From Clostridiales bacterium (GTDB lineage Bacteria > Bacillota > Clostridia > Oscillospirales > Oscillospiraceae): 57,234 nt of DNA. The notes beneath the pieces were generated by a model. That model did no database searches. It was given only the letters and a program-made list of their open reading frames with translations, and had not been told where the DNA came from. This document shows positions 16,588-25,274 of this stretch, piece by piece. Each line of letters starts with the position of its first letter. Positions within the stretch are counted from its first letter, which is position 1. A program made the position numbers and the translations under genes. The stretch covers positions 1 through 57,234 of the forward strand of contig SFFV01000011.1 of NCBI GenBank assembly GCA_004557735.1, given 5' to 3'.

Positions 16588-18636
16588 ATGAAGAAAATTC
16601 TTGCGCTGCTTCTTGCCGTTGTCATGGTGCTGAGCCTGGCCGCGTGCGGAAGCGAGGCTCCCGCCCCGGCGCCGACCGAAGCTCCGGCGGAGCAGCCTGC
16701 CGAGACCCCGGCCGAGCAGCCGGCCGAAGAGCCGACGGCGGAGCCTGTCGAAGAGTACACCGGTCCGGATTCCTTTTCCATGATCGATAGCTTCGACATC
16801 ACCACCCTGGACTATGTTTACAACAACAAGTCCTCCAACGGCGACTACACCAGCAACTTCATCGAAGGCCTGCTCACCCAGGACAACCACGGCAAGCTCA
16901 TCGCCGGCATGGCGAAGGAGTGGAGCAGCAACGATGATGCTTCCGAGTGGACGTTCGTCATTCGTGACGACGCTGTTTGGTCCACCAACGCCGGCGAAGA
17001 GTACGACGCCGTTGTTGCGGAAGACTTCGTTACCGGCCTGAAGCACGCCGCCGACTCCCAGAGCGAGACCATCGGCCTTGTCCTCGACCTGATCGTCGGC
17101 CTGCGCGAGTACTACGAAGGCACCGGCACCTGGGAAGACGTCGGCATCAAGGCGGACGGCAACACCCTTACCTACACGCTGACCGGTCCCTGCGGCTACT
17201 TTGACGGCATGACCACCTACAGCATCCTCTTCCCGATCAACGCCGAGTTCCTGGAATCCAAGGGCTCCGAGTTCGGCGCCGTTACGCCCGACTCCATCCT
17301 CTACAACGGCTGCTACCTGCTGACCTCTCTGGTCCCGGCGCAGGAAGTCCGCTTCGAGGCCAACCCCAACTACTACGACGCTGCGAACGTTTTCGTTAAG
17401 AACGTCGTCGTCACCTACTCCGACGGCAGCGACCCGGCCCAGAACTTCAACATGTTCGTCAACGGCGAAGTCACCTCCACCACGGTCAACCAGTCCCTGC
17501 CCGAGATCAAGGCCAAGGCCGACGAGCTCTACCCCGACAGCCAGTACATCAGCATGACGACCGCCACCTCTTACTGGGGCGCCTTCAACTGGGACCGTCA
17601 GATGTACACCCTGTACAACGATACCTCCGTTTCCACCACCAGCAAGGAAACCGACGCTCAGAAGGCTGACACCAAGGCCGCCATCCTGAACGCCAACTTC
17701 CGCCGCGCCGTTTACGCCGCCTACTCCGCGCACGCCGTGGAAGCGATCACCCGCGGCGAGGATCTGGCCGACGGCGTCATCCGCAACACCCTCGTTCCTT
17801 ACACCTTCCAGACCACTTCCGACGGCCGTTCCTACGGCTCCATCGTTGAGAAGTACGCCGCCGAGCTCGTTCCCGAGTACGAAGGCATCAACCTGAACGA
17901 CGGTCAGGATGCGTGGTACAACCCCGAGCTCGCCGTGACCTTCATCGAGAAGGCCAAGGAAGAACTGGGCGACACCATCTCCGAGTGGCCCATCCACATC
18001 GACGTTCCTGTCTACGCCGCTTCTGAGAACCAGAAGAACATGCAGCTCGCGATGAAGAACTCCATCGAAGAGGCCATCGGCGATTACGTCGTTATCGACC
18101 TGCAGTTCCTCGAGGGCAACTCCTCGGTTTACTACTCCGCGTTCTACAACCAGCCCACCGGCGAAGAGAACTCCATCGACCTCGTCTTCGGCGCCGGCTG
18201 GGGCCCCGACTACGGCGATCCTCTGACCTACCTGCACTGCTTCGACATTAAGGACGGCGACATGCTCAACTACTCCGGCATCAACAACGTCAGCCAGGGC
18301 CAGTCCGAGCAGCAGATCGAGGTCCTCAAGACCCTCGGCCTTGAGGATGTCCAGGCTGTTGTCGACGAAGCCACCCTCGCCACCGGCGACGAGCGCATCG
18401 AGCTCTTCGCGAAGGCCGAGGCCATGCTCCTCACCAACGGCATCCTCCGTCCGTACAGCACCTCCGGCGCTTCCCTCGCTGTCAGCAAGGTCAAGCCTTT
18501 CTCCGCCGCTTACGGTCTCTACGGCCAGGCCAGCTACAACGTTGTGCCTTACTTCAAGTACATGCAGCTCCTCGACGAGCCCGTGCTCGCTGACGACTAC
18601 TATGCCGCGAAGGAAGCCTGGCTTGCCGGCGAATAA
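16588..18636 (+). CDS. Oligopeptide ABC transporter substrate-binding lipoprotein
   Basis: Extracellular solute-binding protein of family 5 (OppA/DppA type), 682 residues. Signal peptide with lipobox LAAC (C20), then an acidic Pro/Ala/Glu spacer (about 22-55), then the bilobed binding domain (FIEGLLTQDNHGKLIAGMA, typical of SBP_bac_5). Codons are strongly biased toward C-ending, highly expressed types, unlike the hexokinase region. AAGGAGGAG precedes the ATG. It is followed by a hairpin and the permease genes, the usual arrangement that gives more binding protein than permease. Confidence 0.9.
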   Translation: MKKILALLLAVVMVLSLAACGSEAPAPAPTEAPAEQPAETPAEQPAEEPTAEPVEEYTGPDSFSMIDSFDITTLDYVYNNKSSNGDYTSNFIEGLLTQDNHGKLIAGMAKEWSSNDDASEWTFVIRDDAVWSTNAGEEYDAVVAEDFVTGLKHAADSQSETIGLVLDLIVGLREYYEGTGTWEDVGIKADGNTLTYTLTGPCGYFDGMTTYSILFPINAEFLESKGSEFGAVTPDSILYNGCYLLTSLVPAQEVRFEANPNYYDAANVFVKNVVVTYSDGSDPAQNFNMFVNGEVTSTTVNQSLPEIKAKADELYPDSQYISMTTATSYWGAFNWDRQMYTLYNDTSVSTTSKETDAQKADTKAAILNANFRRAVYAAYSAHAVEAITRGEDLADGVIRNTLVPYTFQTTSDGRSYGSIVEKYAAELVPEYEGINLNDGQDAWYNPELAVTFIEKAKEELGDTISEWPIHIDVPVYAASENQKNMQLAMKNSIEEAIGDYVVIDLQFLEGNSSVYYSAFYNQPTGEENSIDLVFGAGWGPDYGDPLTYLHCFDIKDGDMLNYSGINNVSQGQSEQQIEVLKTLGLEDVQAVVDEATLATGDERIELFAKAEAMLLTNGILRPYSTSGASLAVSKVKPFSAAYGLYGQASYNVVPYFKYMQLLDEPVLADDYYAAKEAWLAGE

Positions 18637-18680
18637 TCTCTGCACAGACATAAGCAAACTGCACTGATTAACTGAATAGG

Positions 18681-18711
18681 GAGAGCCGGGCGGCAATGCT
18701 TCTCGGCTCTC
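18681..18711 (+). repeat. Stem-loop after the binding-protein gene
   Basis: GAGAGCCG pairs with CGGCTCTC around a 15-base loop, followed by TCTTGC. Probably a partial terminator or 3' stabiliser between the SBP and permease genes. Confidence 0.45.
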
Positions 18712-18724
18712 TCTTGCATCGTTC

Positions 18725-18776
18725 GGCGGGAGCGTATGCTCCCTGCCGGCCGGTACCTATTATTGTAAGGAACGGT
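18725..18776 (+). repeat. Hairpin and GGTACC repeats before oppB
   Basis: GGGAGC-GTAT-GCTCCC forms a stem. Two GGTACC copies then flank TATTATTGTAAGGAAC, so a second hairpin would place the AAGGA ribosome binding site of oppB in its loop. Possible control of translation; inference. Confidence 0.3.
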
Positions 18777-18783
18777 ACCTCCT

Positions 18784-20283
18784 ATGAGAAAAGGCTATAT
18801 CTGGAAGCGTCTGCTGCGCTCGGTCGTTTCCATCCTCGTCATCATGCTCATCGTTTTCACGATGGTCTACACGATGATCCCGCGCGACAACATCTTCTTT
18901 GAGGACAGCACCTACCGCAAGCTCGGCGGCAAATCCGACGACAAAACCGAATACGTTTACACGACCTGGGAAAAACTCGGCTATCTGGACTATGTCCGCA
19001 TCAATGACTATTGCCTCACGCTCTACGAAGCCGGCAGCCCCGAAATGATCGCTGCCATCGAACCGGACTCCCCGGAGAGCCGGGACTTTGTGGAGTATTA
19101 TTCCTCGCAGGGCTACACCATCGCCAACTACCTTAAAAGCGGGCGGTATTATGCCTATAAGGATATCCCTGTCATCAAGCGCATGGCGAGCTGGCTCGGT
19201 CATCTGTTCGTGATCGACACGCCATGGTCTGTGCAGGATGAAACAAACCCCGATCTTGAGCGCAGCCTGCGCTTCGGCACGACGCCCACCGGCGGTCTGG
19301 CGCTCATCGGCAGCGGCACTACGCACAAGTATCTGCTGTATACCGACAGCCGCTTCCCCTTCATCCACCAGAACATCATTACCATGAACTTCGGAACCTC
19401 CTATCCTACCTATCAGGGGCTGGACGTGCTCAAGGTGCTTTTCCAGTCGCAGGGTACGGAAGTTAAACGCCCCGTTACCTTTGAAACCGGGTACGAGGCG
19501 GAGTCGGGCATTATTTTCGGCTCGCTCAAATATAAGTCCGTTCTGGACAGAATGGACATGAAGAAATTTACCGACCACTACGCAAACTACGAGACTCAGA
19601 AGGGCCAGCCGTCCATGATCGGCACATCGTTTATCATGGGCCTTTTCGCCATGGTCCTCGCCTATGTGCTCGGCCTGCCCATCGGCGTGCTGATGGCGCG
19701 CAACAAGGACAAGTTTGCCGATAAGCTCGGCATGGTGTATATCATCTTCATCATCGCCGTGCCTTCGCTGGCGTACATTTATCTTTTCCGCTATCTCGGC
19801 ACAACGCTCTTCAATCTGCCGTCGGTGTTCACCACCTACGGCCCGGAGGATATCCGCTCGTGGATTTTGCCGATCATCTCGCTCGCTCTGCCCTCCATCG
19901 CGAGCCTCATGCTCTGGACGCGCCGCTACGTTGTGGACCAGATGAACTCCGATTACGTTAAGTTCGCCAAGGCGAAGGGCCTCAACCAGCGCGAAATCTT
20001 CAGCGGTCACATCTTCAAAAACGCGATCATCCCCATCGCGCAGGGCATTCCCGCGTCCCTTGCGGCCTGCATCACCGGCGCGATCATCACCGAGTCCATC
20101 TACTCCGTCGGCGGCATGGGCAAAATGCTGCCGAACGCCATCAAGCAGTACAACAACATCATGGTCGTGGCTCTTGCCTTCATCTTCTCCACGGTCTCGG
20201 TGCTGTCCGTGCTGGCGGGCGACATTGTTCTCACCAAGGTCGATCCGCGCATTTCGCTCAGTGAGAAGGCAGGGAGGTCGTAA
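18784..20283 (+). CDS. oppB: Oligopeptide ABC transporter permease with large extracytoplasmic insert
   Basis: OppB/DppB-type permease. One transmembrane helix (about residues 12-33) is followed by an outside section of about 240 residues (about 35-275) before the permease core, which contains MGLFAMVLAYVLGLP and the EAA loop YVKFAKAKGLNQREI (about 393-407). Ordinary OppB proteins are about 310 residues with a short loop here, so at 499 residues this one is enlarged. The insert shows no domain I can name and may contact the binding lipoprotein. OppC begins two bases after its stop. Confidence 0.88.
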   Translation: MRKGYIWKRLLRSVVSILVIMLIVFTMVYTMIPRDNIFFEDSTYRKLGGKSDDKTEYVYTTWEKLGYLDYVRINDYCLTLYEAGSPEMIAAIEPDSPESRDFVEYYSSQGYTIANYLKSGRYYAYKDIPVIKRMASWLGHLFVIDTPWSVQDETNPDLERSLRFGTTPTGGLALIGSGTTHKYLLYTDSRFPFIHQNIITMNFGTSYPTYQGLDVLKVLFQSQGTEVKRPVTFETGYEAESGIIFGSLKYKSVLDRMDMKKFTDHYANYETQKGQPSMIGTSFIMGLFAMVLAYVLGLPIGVLMARNKDKFADKLGMVYIIFIIAVPSLAYIYLFRYLGTTLFNLPSVFTTYGPEDIRSWILPIISLALPSIASLMLWTRRYVVDQMNSDYVKFAKAKGLNQREIFSGHIFKNAIIPIAQGIPASLAACITGAIITESIYSVGGMGKMLPNAIKQYNNIMVVALAFIFSTVSVLSVLAGDIVLTKVDPRISLSEKAGRS

Positions 20284-20285
20284 AG

Positions 20286-21218
20286 ATGAACACAGAAAAC
20301 ATCGATAAGAGCCTCTTTACGTTTGCCGCCTTCGACGAGATGGAATCCGAGCATATCGCCGCGCCCCGGTATTCCTACTGGAAATCCGTCTGGAAAACGT
20401 TCTTCAAGAACAAGTTTACCGTTGCCGTCGCCGTGCTGCTCATCGTTGTCGTTGCGTTTGCGCTCATCCAGCCGACGCGGTCCGGCTACAGCCCCATCAA
20501 CACGCCGAACATCAACAACGCCGAGCTGAAATTCCTCAAGCCCAGCGCCGAGCACATCTTCGGCACCGACCACGTCGGCAACGAGGTCTTTGACGCCGTA
20601 TGGGCGGGCGCGAGAAACTCCATCATCATTTCCTTTGTCTGCACCGCGATAAACATGCTTGTCGGCATCCCCGTCGGCGCGCTGTGGGGCTTCTCCAAGA
20701 AAATGGACAAGTGGATGATCGAGGTATACAACATCATCTCCAACGTCCCGTTCCTGCTGCTCGCCATGATTTTGTCCTACGTTCTCGGCGCCGGCATGCG
20801 CTCGCTCATCATCACGATGACGTGCACCGAGTGGATCTATGTTGCGTACTTCATCCGCACGCAGGTCATGATCATCCGTGACCGCGAGTACAACATGGCC
20901 TCCAAGTGCCTCGGCACAAGGACGTGGACCATGATCCTGAAAAACATTCTGCCGTATCTGATCTCCGTTATCATGACGTATGTGTCCCGGCAGATCCCCT
21001 CGCTCATTTCCTACGAGGTGTTCCTCTCCTACATGGGCCTCGGTCTCGGCACGACCAACGCCTCTCTCGGCCAGTCCATCTCGCTCTACACCTCTTATAT
21101 GAACGGCTATCCGCACCTGTTCTGGATCCCGGTCGGCGTTCTGGCGTTCATCTCCATCTCTCTCTACATCGTGGGACAGAAGCTCGCCGACGCTGCCGAT
21201 CCGCGCACGCATATGTGA
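20286..21218 (+). CDS. oppC: Oligopeptide ABC transporter permease
   Basis: 310 residues with the OppC N-terminal cytoplasmic/TM region (helix about 42-60), HIFGTDHVGNEVFD just after it, and the EAA loop REYNMASKCLGTRTWTMI. Five further helices follow. It pairs with the enlarged OppB and lies between oppB and oppD in a tight operon. The start has GGGAGG followed by TCGTAAAG upstream, overlapping the oppB end. Confidence 0.92.
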   Translation: MNTENIDKSLFTFAAFDEMESEHIAAPRYSYWKSVWKTFFKNKFTVAVAVLLIVVVAFALIQPTRSGYSPINTPNINNAELKFLKPSAEHIFGTDHVGNEVFDAVWAGARNSIIISFVCTAINMLVGIPVGALWGFSKKMDKWMIEVYNIISNVPFLLLAMILSYVLGAGMRSLIITMTCTEWIYVAYFIRTQVMIIRDREYNMASKCLGTRTWTMILKNILPYLISVIMTYVSRQIPSLISYEVFLSYMGLGLGTTNASLGQSISLYTSYMNGYPHLFWIPVGVLAFISISLYIVGQKLADAADPRTHM

Positions 21219-21230
21219 GGGGGCAGAGTA

Positions 21231-22304
21231 ATGGCAGATAACAGAAACATCGTTCTGTCCGCAAAGGACATTGAAGTAAAATTCCGCGTCCGGGACAACT
21301 ATCTCACGGCCATCCGCGGCGTCTCCCTCGACCTTTACGAGGGCGAAACGTTCGCCATCGTCGGCGAATCCGGCTCCGGCAAGAGCGTTTTCACCAAGAC
21401 GTTCACCGGTATGCTCGAATCTAACGGCTCCATCACCAACGGCTCGGTCATGTTCGAGGGAAAGGACCTCACCAAGCTCAAGACCGACAGGGATTGGGAG
21501 GGCATCCGCGGCGCGAAGATCTCCACGATTTTCCAGGACCCGATGACGTCTCTGAACCCGATCCGCACGATCGGCTCGCAGATCACCGAGGTCATTGAAA
21601 AGCACCAGGGCATTTCCCGCGGCGACGCAAAAAAGCAGGCCATCGAGCTGATGGAGCGCGTCGGTATCCAGAACGCCGCCAACCGCTTCGACGAGTACCC
21701 GTTCCAGTATTCCGGCGGCATGCGTCAGCGTATCGTCATTGCCATCGCGCTCTCCTGCCATCCGAAAATCCTCATCTGCGACGAGCCGACGACCGCGCTG
21801 GACGTTACCATTCAGGCGCAGATCATCTCGCTCATCCGCGATCTGCAGAAGGAACTCGGGTTCACCACCATTTACATCACCCATGACCTCGGCGTTGTTG
21901 CGAACGTCGCCGACCGCGTCGGCGTGATGTACGGCGGGCAGATCATCGAGTACGGCAACGTGGAGGAAGTATTCTTTGATCCGCGTCACCCGTACACCTG
22001 GGCGCTGCTCTCCAGCCTGCCGCAGCTCGGCGTGAAGGGGCAGGAGCTCTACTACATCACCGGTACCCCGCCGTCTCTGTACAACCAGATCAAGGGCGAT
22101 GCCTTCGCCCCGCGCAACGAGCACGCGCTCAAGATCGACTTTGAAATGGAGCCGCCGTTCTTCCCGGTGAGCGAGACCCACTATGCCAAAACGTGGCTTC
22201 TCGATCCCCGCGCCCCGAAGCTGGAAAAGCCGGAGGCCATTCGGGATCTGCACGAGAAAATCCGGAAGATGACGGATAAGGGAGGTGCCTTCCATGTCGA
22301 ATAA
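21231..22304 (+). CDS. oppD: Oligopeptide ABC transporter ATP-binding protein
   Basis: ATPase of the peptide importer, 357 residues. Walker A GESGSGKS, Q-loop STIFQDPMTSLNPI, signature YSGGMRQR, Walker B ILICDEPTTALD and switch YITHDL are all intact. The C-terminal oligopeptide extension includes HPYTWALLSSLPQL and a long tail. The last ten bases overlap oppF. GAGGGGGCAG precedes the ATG. Confidence 0.93.
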   Translation: MADNRNIVLSAKDIEVKFRVRDNYLTAIRGVSLDLYEGETFAIVGESGSGKSVFTKTFTGMLESNGSITNGSVMFEGKDLTKLKTDRDWEGIRGAKISTIFQDPMTSLNPIRTIGSQITEVIEKHQGISRGDAKKQAIELMERVGIQNAANRFDEYPFQYSGGMRQRIVIAIALSCHPKILICDEPTTALDVTIQAQIISLIRDLQKELGFTTIYITHDLGVVANVADRVGVMYGGQIIEYGNVEEVFFDPRHPYTWALLSSLPQLGVKGQELYYITGTPPSLYNQIKGDAFAPRNEHALKIDFEMEPPFFPVSETHYAKTWLLDPRAPKLEKPEAIRDLHEKIRKMTDKGGAFHVE

Positions 22305-23265
22305 TACCGCCGACAGAGAGGTTATCCTCTCGATCAAGCATGTGGACATCTCCTTCGACGTCGGAGGCAAAAAAAAATTCGTCGCCGTAAAAGACGCGAA
22401 TTTTGACATCTATAAGGGCGAGACGTTCGCCCTTGTCGGCGAGTCCGGCTCCGGCAAAACGACGCTCGGCCGCGCCATCATGCGCATCAACCCGTGCAGC
22501 AGCGGCGAGATCCTCTTTGAGGGCAAGCGCATCTCCGGCAAGATCTCCCGCGAGGAGGACCGCAACGTCGTCCGCAACATCCAGATGATCTTTCAGGACC
22601 CGGCGGCGTCGCTCAACGAGCGCGCCACCATCGAGTACTGCATTTCCGAGGGCCTGTACAACTTCCACCTCTATAAGGATGAGGAGGAGCGCATTGCAAA
22701 GGTCGACCGCGCGCTCCAGGACGTCGGCCTGCTGCCCGAGCACAAGTCCCGCTATCCGCACGAGTTTTCCGGCGGACAGCGTCAGCGCGTCGGCATCGCG
22801 CGCGCGATGATCATGGACCCGAAGCTCATCGTGGCGGACGAGCCGATCTCCGCGCTGGACGTTTCCATCCGCGCGCAGGTCCTTAACCTTATGAACAAGC
22901 TCAAGGCCGAGAAGAACCTCACATATCTCTTTATCGCGCACGACCTTTCGGTCGTCCGGTTCATCGCCGACCGTATCGCCGTCATCCATCTCGGCGAGAT
23001 CGTGGAGATCGCGGATTCCGAGACGCTGTTCCGGTGCCCGCTGCATCCGTACACCATCTCCCTGCTCTCCGCCGTGCCGATGCCCGACCCGGTCGTCGAG
23101 CGGACCCGCCGCGCCATCGTGTACGATCCCTCCAAGCTGGACCAGTCCGGCGCGCCGCGCTCGCTGCGCGAGATCCGCCCCGGCCACTTCGTCTTTGCTA
23201 CGGACAAGGAGATGGAAGGCTACGAGAAGAAGCTCGCCGGGATCGAAAGTGGAAACGATCAGTAA
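22294..23265 (+). CDS. oppF: Oligopeptide ABC transporter ATP-binding protein
   Basis: Second ATPase of the importer, 323 residues. Walker A GESGSGKTT, Q-loop IQMIFQDPAASLN, signature FSGGQRQR, Walker B LIVADEPISALD, switch FIAHDL and the C-terminal CPLHPYTISLLSAVP. The ATG at 22294 is chosen for the GGGAGGT seven bases upstream; a GTG nine bases earlier would fall inside that site. The start lies inside the end of oppD. The stop overlaps the convergent small membrane protein gene by seven bases. Confidence 0.93.
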   Translation: MSNNTADREVILSIKHVDISFDVGGKKKFVAVKDANFDIYKGETFALVGESGSGKTTLGRAIMRINPCSSGEILFEGKRISGKISREEDRNVVRNIQMIFQDPAASLNERATIEYCISEGLYNFHLYKDEEERIAKVDRALQDVGLLPEHKSRYPHEFSGGQRQRVGIARAMIMDPKLIVADEPISALDVSIRAQVLNLMNKLKAEKNLTYLFIAHDLSVVRFIADRIAVIHLGEIVEIADSETLFRCPLHPYTISLLSAVPMPDPVVERTRRAIVYDPSKLDQSGAPRSLREIRPGHFVFATDKEMEGYEKKLAGIESGNDQ

Positions 23266-23633
23266 ATGACATAGGCGATAAAAAGAGCCGCAGCCATATA
23301 TACGACGCCAAGGAAGAGAGGATAGTTGAAAGACGCCTCTCTTCTTTCTTTTTGGTTCGCCTTGTACGCCTCGAACGTCTGCTTCGGCGCGTTGCTTCGC
23401 GCGCGGCGCATCACATAGCTGCTGATGTCAAAGTCGCCGTGGAGATAGAGCGAATAGATGACGCCCGCAATGAGAAGGATCGCCGCAACGATGGTCATGC
23501 AGTCGGTGAAAATGAGCAGCCGCTGCGACGAGGCCATGACCGCGCGCGCGAACGGATACAGAAGCGTTACGACAGCGTGCGCAAGCAGCGTCTGCGGCTT
23601 GATGTTTTTGAAGCGTTTTATCAGTTTCTTCAT
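23259..23633 (-). CDS. Small membrane protein, DUF3899-like
   Basis: 124 residues with two hydrophobic segments at the ends: about 45-68 (LLIFTDCMTIVAAILLIAGV) and about 104-123 (LFLGVVYMAAALFIAYV). Between them lies a basic cytoplasmic loop with FDISSYVMRRARS and YKANQKERRE. This layout resembles DUF3899 proteins, whose role is unknown. The start at 23633 has GGGAG upstream and a good promoter. It is convergent with oppF and divergent from the MATE gene. Confidence 0.6.
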   Translation of the reverse strand: MKKLIKRFKNIKPQTLLAHAVVTLLYPFARAVMASSQRLLIFTDCMTIVAAILLIAGVIYSLYLHGDFDISSYVMRRARSNAPKQTFEAYKANQKERREASFNYPLFLGVVYMAAALFIAYVIY

Positions 23634-23667
23634 TGGAAGCGCTCCCGAAAGATCAGTATTCTTATAT

Positions 23668-23695
23668 TTTACCAGAAAAAACCGCCCCGTCAATA
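23668..23695 (-). promoter_or_regulatory. Promoter of the DUF3899-like gene
   Basis: TTGACG, 16 bp spacer, TAAAAT in the gap between the divergent small membrane protein and MATE genes. Confidence 0.5.
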
Positions 23696-23708
23696 AAAAC
23701 GGTGCGGA

Positions 23709-25061
23709 ATGGATGATGATATGAAAAGAGAAACGATACCGGAGCTGAAGGCACAGGCCCACGAGGTCTGGCGTTTGAGCCTTCCGGCGATACTTACACA
23801 AATAACGACGATCGCCATGCAGTACATCGACTCCGCGATGGTCGGCGCGCTCGGCGCGAACGCCTCAGCGTCCATCGGTCTTGTATCGACGAGCATATGG
23901 CTGATCGGCGGCATCATCGGCGGCGTTTCGGCGGGCTTTTCCGTGCAGGCGTCGCACCGCATCGGCGGCGGGGACGACCGCGGCGCGCGCACCGTTGTGC
24001 GGCACGGCCTTGTGACCGGAATGCTGATCGCGGCGATCCTTGCCGCGCTCGCCGCGCTCATCAGCGAACCGCTCCCGCGCTGGCTTCACGGCGATGAGGC
24101 GATCCGCGCTGACGCGTGCGCGTATTTCCTGACGTTTGCGCTCATGGTGCCGTTCTCGCAGCTCAACTCGCTGTGCGCCTCGTTCCTGCAAAGCGCCGGA
24201 GATATGGTCTCACCAAGCGTTCTGAACGCGGTAATGTGCGTGCTGGACGTTTTCTTCAACGCGCTCTTCATCCCGCGCTGCGGCGTTTTCGGCGCGGGTC
24301 TCGGCACGGCGAGCGCGTGCGCCGTGGTAAGCCTTCTCATGGCGGCGCAGTGCCTGCTGCGAAATTCGGATCTGCACATGCGCCGGAAGGAGAAGGACAC
24401 CGTTCGCGGCGCGATACTGAAAAAGGCGTTCCGCATCGGGTTCCCTGTGGCATTGCAGGAGGTGTTCCTCTGCGCGGCGATGGTCGTGCAGACGCGCATC
24501 ATCGCGCCGCTCGGCGCGGTGGCGGTCGCGGCGAACTCGTTCGCGGTCACGGCGGAGGGCTTCTGCTATATGCCGGGGTACGGTCTCGGCGCGGCGGCGG
24601 CAACGCTCGTCGGTCGGAGCGTCGGCGCGGGGGAAACAAGGCTCGCCCGCCAGCAGGGGAACATATGCACCGCGATGGGCGGACTCTTTATGGCGGTGAC
24701 GGCGGGGATCATGGCGCTGATCTGTCCGTGGGTATTCCGGCTGCTGACGCCGGACGAGAGTGTGCGCGCGCTTGCCACGCAGGTGCTTCGCATCGCGCTG
24801 CTCGCCGAGCCGCTCTACGGCATTTCCATCGTCGCGGCGGGCGCGCTGCGCGGAACGGGCGATACGTTCGTGCCGAGCATTATGAATCTATGCAGCATCT
24901 GGATCGTGCGGCTGGGGCTTGCGCTCGTGCTCGTGCCGCGGCTGGGACTGCGCGGCATGTGGATCGCTATGGCGATCGAGCTATGCGTACGCGGACTTCT
25001 GATGCTCTTCCGGCAGCTTACAACGAAATATTATGAGAAATACAAAAAGGAACCGGTTTGA
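23709..25061 (+). CDS. MATE family efflux transporter
   Basis: Multidrug/cation antiporter in the inner membrane, 450 residues with about twelve hydrophobic helices in two similar halves. Family features include LSLPAILTQITTIAMQYIDS near the start and the repeat-like FPVALQEVFLCAAM at the start of the second half. The start could be ATG 23709 or 23721; neither has a strong Shine-Dalgarno. The last codons form half of the terminator hairpin that follows. The substrate is unknown. Confidence 0.9.
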   Translation: MDDDMKRETIPELKAQAHEVWRLSLPAILTQITTIAMQYIDSAMVGALGANASASIGLVSTSIWLIGGIIGGVSAGFSVQASHRIGGGDDRGARTVVRHGLVTGMLIAAILAALAALISEPLPRWLHGDEAIRADACAYFLTFALMVPFSQLNSLCASFLQSAGDMVSPSVLNAVMCVLDVFFNALFIPRCGVFGAGLGTASACAVVSLLMAAQCLLRNSDLHMRRKEKDTVRGAILKKAFRIGFPVALQEVFLCAAMVVQTRIIAPLGAVAVAANSFAVTAEGFCYMPGYGLGAAAATLVGRSVGAGETRLARQQGNICTAMGGLFMAVTAGIMALICPWVFRLLTPDESVRALATQVLRIALLAEPLYGISIVAAGALRGTGDTFVPSIMNLCSIWIVRLGLALVLVPRLGLRGMWIAMAIELCVRGLLMLFRQLTTKYYEKYKKEPV

Positions 25062-25079
25062 ATTTACCGGTTCCTTTTT
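25044..25079. terminator. Intrinsic terminator overlapping the MATE stop codon
   Basis: AAAAAGGAACCGGT pairs perfectly with ACCGGTTCCTTTTT around an eight-base loop. A-run and T-run on the two sides make it usable in both directions. The stop codon is in the loop. Confidence 0.85.
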
Positions 25080-25098
25080 GAAATTTATAGGAAAAAGC

Positions 25099-25123
25099 CT
25101 CGCAGAGTTTGCGCCCGCAGGCG
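25099..25123. repeat. Dispersed intergenic repeat, copy 1
   Basis: CTCGCAGAGTTTGCGCCCGC followed by AGGCG. A second copy with three transition differences is at 46552-46576. Here it includes half of the TTTGCGCC/GGCGCAAA hairpin (25108-25127). Both copies lie between convergent genes. Confidence 0.6.
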
Positions 25124-25140
25124 CAAATAATGTTTTAACC

Positions 25141-25173
25141 ATTTTCTCCGGCGACATGTTCGTCGGAGAAAAT
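25141..25173. repeat. Perfect 14-bp stem hairpin in convergent intergenic region
   Basis: ATTTTCTCCGGCGA and TCGTCGGAGAAAAT pair fully (one G-U) around CATGT. It lies in a 213-bp gap without genes that holds four hairpins in a row. Confidence 0.6.
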
Positions 25174-25233
25174 ACTTCTCGGATCGCAAACGTGCGAGCG
25201 TAAGCGAGTGCGCTGCGGCGAGCCGCTGCCCCC

Positions 25234-25269
25234 TCAAACAAACCCCTCAACGGAGTGGGGTTTGTTTGA
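25234..25269 (-). terminator. Hairpin at the end of the recJ-LRR operon
   Basis: TCAAACAAACCCC and GGGGTTTGTTTGA form a perfect 13-bp stem with a ten-base loop just after the last LRR gene. No clean U-run follows, but the 3' arm is U-rich. Confidence 0.55.
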
Positions 25270-25274
25270 ATGCG

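Noticed and set aside
16330..18696. 788-codon minus-strand frame opposite the peptide-binding protein
   Set aside because: Gly/Val/Ala-rich shadow of a highly codon-biased gene; it runs through the regulator gene too.
23633..23664. TTGGAA...TATTCT as a promoter for the MATE gene
   Set aside because: The spacer would be 20 bp, too long for a sigma-A promoter.
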